Below, one piece after another: positions 20,724 through 24,559 of a DNA stretch of 24,559 bases. The stretch comes from an uncultured Christensenellaceae bacterium. GTDB lineage: Bacteria > Bacillota > Clostridia > Christensenellales > Pumilibacteraceae. The position numbers were made by a program, and so were the translations under genes. Positions within the stretch are counted from its first letter, which is position 1, and each line of letters begins with the position of its first letter. The notes below the pieces were generated by a model. It was not told the origin of the DNA, searched no databases, and worked only from the letters and a program-made list of their open reading frames with translations. The stretch is taken from contig CAJUKR010000023.1 of assembly GCA_910587025.1 (NCBI GenBank), positions 1 to 24,559 of the forward strand, read 5' to 3'.

Positions 20724-21533
20724 ATGAAAAAAACTGAAGAACAGGAAAAGAAGCCGAAACCGATAAAAGTAGTTCTTCTAGTTGTTTCTATAGTTGTAGT
20801 GTCTTTTGTGATCATTACAACAGTTGCATTATTTTCTTTGGTGGCTATATTTAGCTCTGTAGGTGACGATATAAAGACATATGGTGCATTTCGGTATATA
20901 GTTACTAATGATTATACCGATAATTCCGGTAGTGGCGGTAACAGAAGAGAAGTTGTTGCTATTGTAGATTTTACTGGATCGCTTGAGGAGGTAGAAATTC
21001 CGAGAGAAATTGAAGAAAAACCCGTGCAATATATCGGCTATCGTGTGGCAAGTGCTGATTGGTTTGCAGTTCAGTATTATCGTATCGAATGTCCGGAATT
21101 AAAAAAGATATACGTTTACGATAATATCAAAATTATTCATGAAAATGCTTTTGACGACTCTTTGGGAATTAAAATGATGTGTTGTTCGAATTCATGCAAT
21201 ATAAGGGAAGACGGATATGAAGGCTCAAACAAAACTTACGTGTATAGGTCGTTATACGAAAGTATGGATGAAGATACTGCACGTAAATATTGTATCGGCA
21301 ACGTAGAATTTATGAACAATTATTCGGACGAGGTAAACGGCGGATATTATCGTCTGGATGATGTGGAAAGTGAAGAAAAGATTTCGGAGCCGCCGAAGCC
21401 CGAAAGGAATGGATATGAATTCATGGGTTGGTATACCGAACCGGAATGCATAACCGAATGGAATTTCGATATATCGCCCGAAATAGAAGAGGATACACAG
21501 TTCAGACTTTATGCCAAATGGCGTGCGTTGTAA
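20724..21533 (+). CDS. Membrane-anchored LRR_5/InlB-repeat surface protein 1
   Basis: The 269-residue protein has a Lys/Glu-rich cytoplasmic start and one hydrophobic anchor (about 14-45), with the rest outside. Residues about 85-150 read as BspA-type leucine-rich (LRR_5) units: VEIPREIEEKPVQYIGY, then CPELKKIYVYDNIKIIHENAF. The C-terminus (about 223-266) is one InlB-type beta repeat: NGYEFMGWYTEPEC ... LYAKW. Such proteins are probably surface adhesion or matrix components. AGAGAGGT precedes the ATG at 20724. The A+T content is much higher than in the walJ operon. A paralogue with the same architecture lies at 21861. No sorting signal is visible, so the single anchor holds it to the cell membrane. 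Confidence 0.85.
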   Translation: MKKTEEQEKKPKPIKVVLLVVSIVVVSFVIITTVALFSLVAIFSSVGDDIKTYGAFRYIVTNDYTDNSGSGGNRREVVAIVDFTGSLEEVEIPREIEEKPVQYIGYRVASADWFAVQYYRIECPELKKIYVYDNIKIIHENAFDDSLGIKMMCCSNSCNIREDGYEGSNKTYVYRSLYESMDEDTARKYCIGNVEFMNNYSDEVNGGYYRLDDVESEEKISEPPKPERNGYEFMGWYTEPECITEWNFDISPEIEEDTQFRLYAKWRAL

Positions 21534-21860
21534 AAAGTGATATTAGATAGTAAGGGTGGATAGAGTTTACGAAGAGTCTATAATGCAATGAAAATCAAAT
21601 ATCATTGCATAATTAGGCTGTTTTTTGAGAATACGAAAAAAGTTGAACTTTTATGCCTTTTTAGATTGTCTATATAAATGAAGAGGGGGATAAATAAAAA
21701 TTATAAACATGGTTGCGTGATAAGAGGAGGTAAGTTATCGGGAACAAAATTGCAAGAGAAAGCGGACAAGGCTTGGCGACATATTATATACAAAGGAGGA
21801 AGAACAAGTTATAATAAATAATAATTGGGAATGTGAAAAGGTAAATAAGGAGTATAAATC
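21534..21860 (+). other. Intergenic stretch between the two LRR/InlB genes
   Basis: These 327 bp contain a 9-bp hairpin ATGCAATGA (21583-21591) with TCATTGCAT (21602-21610), followed 10 nt later by TTTTTT. This may be a weak terminator. Downstream are two purine-rich AGGAGG-like sites (near 21725 and 21795) without convincing genes behind them, then AAGGAG before the next start. No clear promoter pair was found. It may be the remains of a degraded gene. Confidence 0.3.
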
Positions 21861-22685
21861 ATGAAACACGTAACAAAAAAAATATTTATTGTGGCTACGA
21901 TCGTTGTGTTTGCTGTTATTATAGTTTGGGAAATTTTCATGTGGAACTTTATGAACGATATCGATAAAATTTTTTCAAAATATAAATATACAGAAATAGC
22001 ATCGGAGTTTTTTACATTGCGTTATTATGAAAAAGATAATTATTATGAAATAACAGGCACAACGGAACAAGGTAATAATCAAAGATTTTTGGTGATATCG
22101 GAATATATCGACGGGATAAAAGTACATGCGTTGGGATATAATGCGCCTTTTAGATTGTATGAACCGGATATAAAAAGTGATGTTATAGAAAAAGTATATT
22201 TCGAGGACGAAATTGAAGAGATAAATTCGTATTCTTTTCGTGATTGTCCGAACGTCGAAAAAGTGATGTATCCTGCGGCGGACTCAACTGCGGCGTCAAT
22301 AGGCGGGTACGGCATCACTGTATATTGTCCACGAAAGATGTATGAGGCAGAATACGGAACTAAGTATATTTCGTACGGAAAATGTTTGCGTGCAAACGTT
22401 TCTTACTATTATAATTATGAAGGAGCGGAGCACGACGGATATTATTGGATAGACGACTGCGACTACGGAAGCATGATCGAATATATTCCGCCTGCACCGA
22501 AGCGGGAAGGATATACGTTTGCGGGTTGGTACAAAGAATCCGAATGCACAAACGCATGGGATTTCGATACCGACACATTGCCCGAAGAAAAGAAAGGGGT
22601 AGAAGAAGTTTACAAAAACGGCGACTACGTATTGGAAGAAATCGTAGTATATCAGGAAACGATATTATATGCCAAATGGGTGTGA
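21861..22685 (+). CDS. Membrane-anchored LRR_5/InlB-repeat surface protein 2
   Basis: This 274-residue protein repeats the plan of the one at 20724. It has a short basic N-terminus, one transmembrane anchor (about 8-30) and an outer region with LRR_5-like units (VIEKVYFEDEIEEINSYSF, then DCPNVEKVMYPA, about 108-139). A C-terminal InlB-type repeat (about 211-273) runs from KREGYTFAGWYKESEC to ILYAKW. Both paralogues also share a GGYYRLDD/DGYYWIDD element just before that repeat. AAGGAG stands 9-10 nt before the ATG at 21861. The repeat is longer than in protein 1 because of an acidic insert (about 240-262). Likely surface-exposed; the ligand is unknown. The lipase-like gene begins 37 nt downstream and is probably cotranscribed. 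Confidence 0.85.
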   Translation: MKHVTKKIFIVATIVVFAVIIVWEIFMWNFMNDIDKIFSKYKYTEIASEFFTLRYYEKDNYYEITGTTEQGNNQRFLVISEYIDGIKVHALGYNAPFRLYEPDIKSDVIEKVYFEDEIEEINSYSFRDCPNVEKVMYPAADSTAASIGGYGITVYCPRKMYEAEYGTKYISYGKCLRANVSYYYNYEGAEHDGYYWIDDCDYGSMIEYIPPAPKREGYTFAGWYKESECTNAWDFDTDTLPEEKKGVEEVYKNGDYVLEEIVVYQETILYAKWV

Positions 22686-22722
22686 ATTGCCCGGAGGTTC
22701 ATAACTTAAAGGAGGTTTAATT

Positions 22723-24559
22723 ATGAACACAAAAGGAAAACAAAAGATTGTAGCTATACTGCTTATAATCACAATGATTACATCTATAATATTTGCTGTC
22801 GGTTTTAATATGACTATATCTACGAAGGCGGATTCTGTTTATATGGATACACCGCAGATTACTGTCTTTACTCATGGTCTTGGTAGTTGTGCGGCAAATT
22901 GGAGTAATAACGGAGTCGATTTTAATACCTTTGTTAAAGATAGCGATTCACTTGTTTATAAATTAAGCGAGAAAGCAGGTGGAGCACATATTTATAGAGC
23001 CGAAACAACAAACGATAATGGTCAGCCGAGCTACACGTTATATGACGGTTACAGCAAAACGCAAACGAGCATTAACGATGTTTCGAAACACATTATTATA
23101 GTATTTGATTCTCAAAGTAGCGAAGAATCGAATGATGTTGTATATAGTGAGTTCAAAAATATGTTAAATGATGTTATTGCTCGTGTAAAATCACTTAATC
23201 GGGAGCAAAAATCTCCTAAGGTTAATTTGATCGGACATTCGCGCGGCGGTATCACCAATTTGCAATATGCGTTGGATTATCCTAATAGTGTTGATTCTTT
23301 GATCAGTATAGGCACTCCGTATTTCGGTTCGCCGCTTGCCGGTTATGCGGGACGAATAATTTTTGGCGACAATCAAGGACTAAAAGATATAGCTAATGAA
23401 TCGATTTATACCACTTATTATAATCGTTGGAAAGCCGGTTACGATAGTAAGTATAAAAATATCAACAGTATCGCGATAGGTGCAACAACTACGATAGAAT
23501 ATCAACGTGCGATATTACAATCATGCGGCGGTAAATATTCGAATGCGCTTTGTTACTTGTTGGAACATTATGCAGATGACGCTTCAGGGTTTATTACTTC
23601 ATGTGCCGGCGGAATAAAATATCCAGAGATAGTGGAAACATACCCTGATATAGGTGAACTGTTTACGCAAGATGAATTTGTCAATGTACTACGATTAATC
23701 TATAATGAAGTACATTCCGGTATTTGGTATAGTGACGTATTGGTACCTGTTGATTCGGCACAAGGAGTAAAGAACGATAATAATTACTACTTCACTAAAT
23801 ATGTTAAAGAATGTAGGAGCTCCAATGGGTTGTTGATTCCGAAACGTGCGGCAGATATGCCGGCAGTAATACATAACATTGAGACATACGATTCCGATAT
23901 ACATAATTATATTCTCAAAAATATTATTATGAAATCGTCTGATATAATCAATAATGAAATCAGTAATGTCGGTGCCGATAAGCATTTTGATTTGAATTTA
24001 GGCAATTATGTATTCACAAAATGGTATATTAAAATCAGAAATAATCATAGTGAAGAACGCGTCTATGCGTATAATGAGAAGATGTGTTTTTATGATGACG
24101 CCAAGAATTGGACGGGGCTTACGGATATTAGAACTATTCGACTTGCGCCGGGCGAAACGAAAATAGTAGATATAATACCACATGTTATGGCAACAAGTAT
24201 CGCTATAAGTTCTGTAAGAAGCGGTATACGGTATCTTAAGTATTTTGATAGTATATCCGCCGATAATGATATATATAAAATGACGTTCCATAGTGGCTCA
24301 AAAACATATACATCTTATGCGAGAAATAATATGAAAGTGAGTATCGCAGGCAAATATACGAATACATGGCTGATTGAGCTTACAAATAATACAGGAAGTC
24401 GAAGAACGTTCTATTATAATAAGAAGATGTGCTTTGAGGGCGACGCAAAATATTGGACGGGGCTAAACGATGTGTGGACTGTAACGCTTGATTCGGGTGC
24501 GACTACTCAGTCTCCGTTGGAAATAAGCGAGAACGGCACGGCAGGGTGTATAGCTATAT
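22723..24559 (+). CDS. Secreted lipase-like alpha/beta hydrolase with C-terminal repeats (3' end outside window)
   Basis: An ATG at 22723 after GGAGG (22711-22715) opens a frame that runs past the window end; 612 codons are visible. Residues about 8-36 form a signal or anchor segment. An alpha/beta-hydrolase domain follows: oxyanion-site HGLGS (51-55), nucleophile elbow IGHSRGG with Ser173, GTPYFGSPLAG (197-207), and a VPVDSAQG segment whose Asp is a fair acid candidate, with His in AVIHNIETYD. This is most like lipases/PGAP1-type esterases. Beyond about residue 425 come at least two similar beta-rich repeats (24001-24174 and 24349-24525), each with KMCF-x3-DAK-x-WTGL. They may be binding modules. 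A+T-rich like its neighbours. Substrate is unknown; a lipid or acyl ester is likely. Confidence 0.85.
   Translation, partial: MNTKGKQKIVAILLIITMITSIIFAVGFNMTISTKADSVYMDTPQITVFTHGLGSCAANWSNNGVDFNTFVKDSDSLVYKLSEKAGGAHIYRAETTNDNGQPSYTLYDGYSKTQTSINDVSKHIIIVFDSQSSEESNDVVYSEFKNMLNDVIARVKSLNREQKSPKVNLIGHSRGGITNLQYALDYPNSVDSLISIGTPYFGSPLAGYAGRIIFGDNQGLKDIANESIYTTYYNRWKAGYDSKYKNINSIAIGATTTIEYQRAILQSCGGKYSNALCYLLEHYADDASGFITSCAGGIKYPEIVETYPDIGELFTQDEFVNVLRLIYNEVHSGIWYSDVLVPVDSAQGVKNDNNYYFTKYVKECRSSNGLLIPKRAADMPAVIHNIETYDSDIHNYILKNIIMKSSDIINNEISNVGADKHFDLNLGNYVFTKWYIKIRNNHSEERVYAYNEKMCFYDDAKNWTGLTDIRTIRLAPGETKIVDIIPHVMATSIAISSVRSGIRYLKYFDSISADNDIYKMTFHSGSKTYTSYARNNMKVSIAGKYTNTWLIELTNNTGSRRTFYYNKKMCFEGDAKYWTGLNDVWTVTLDSGATTQSPLEISENGTAGCIAI
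24001..24525 (+). repeat. Two diverged repeats in the lipase-like protein
   Basis: The segments 24001-24174 and 24349-24525 each encode about 58 residues with a shared pattern: W-x-I ... N-N ... R ... Y-N-x-KMCF-x3-DAK-x-WTGL-x-D, then a Thr/Gly/Glu ending. They are separated by about 58 further residues, so the full unit is near 116 residues. The window cuts off soon after repeat two; more copies may follow. Confidence 0.75.

Noticed and set aside
21690..21864. Short frames between the two LRR/InlB genes, preceded by GAGGAGG
   Set aside because: Several small frames exist, but none has a start codon at proper spacing from the purine-rich sites; at most this is a decayed gene.

Overview
The window looks like chromosome from an anaerobic, low-to-medium G+C Bacillota (Clostridia-type) bacterium. 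Supporting signs are strong AGGAGG-type ribosome binding sites, vegetative promoters of the TTGACA-N17-TATAAT type, a two-subunit oxygen-sensitive class I fumarase, a doubled DUF1540 cysteine-rich protein, a WalJ/YycJ hydrolase near RlmH, and secreted proteins with InlB-type (Listeria-Bacteroides) beta repeats. A Christensenellales-like source is my guess from the InlB and BspA-type repeat proteins; the sequence does not prove it. No tRNA, rRNA, insertion sequence, phage gene or CRISPR array was found.

Layout. (1) 1-1300 is A+T-rich and holds the end of a membrane protein, a second small membrane protein and an orphan 102-residue protein. The last two genes are each followed by a hairpin with the same 14-bp stem. 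(2) 1325-3976, minus strand: a CaCA-family cation/Ca2+ antiporter and a cardiolipin synthase, probably one operon. (3) 4200-5549: triosephosphate isomerase and dUTPase, separated by a terminator. (4) 5710-7050: a lone Wzz-like polysaccharide chain-length protein with its own promoter and terminator. (5) 7209-8898: an unrecognised protein and a ProB-like amino acid kinase without a PUA domain. (6) 8988-10688: a secreted InlB-repeat/transglutaminase protein. (7) 10760-11943, minus strand: a doubled DUF1540 protein and an AraC regulator. (8) 11944-12655 is noncoding. It holds tandem araC-gene promoters inside a cluster of ATGCAA repeats, then a self-contained transcription unit (promoter, nested inverted repeats, UUCG-loop terminator) that looks like an undescribed structured RNA of about 210 nt. 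(9) 12656-13612: a lipoprotein. (10) 13768-15106, minus strand: fumarase beta and alpha subunits. (11) 15164-20461, plus strand: walJ, CPBP protease, GH2 glycosidase, rlmH, M14 carboxypeptidase and tadA, tightly packed or overlapping. (12) 20724-24559 is A+T-rich again: two paralogous membrane-anchored LRR_5/InlB-repeat proteins and a secreted lipase-like alpha/beta hydrolase that runs off the window.

The best regulatory observation is the 57-bp gap between the fumarase operon and walJ. Two near-consensus promoters point outward with interlocked -35 boxes, and each -10 box lies 6 nt from the start codon. Both mRNAs should therefore be leaderless and the two promoters should exclude each other. 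The middle of the window is housekeeping and cell-envelope metabolism; the two A+T-rich ends look like accessory, surface-oriented sequence.
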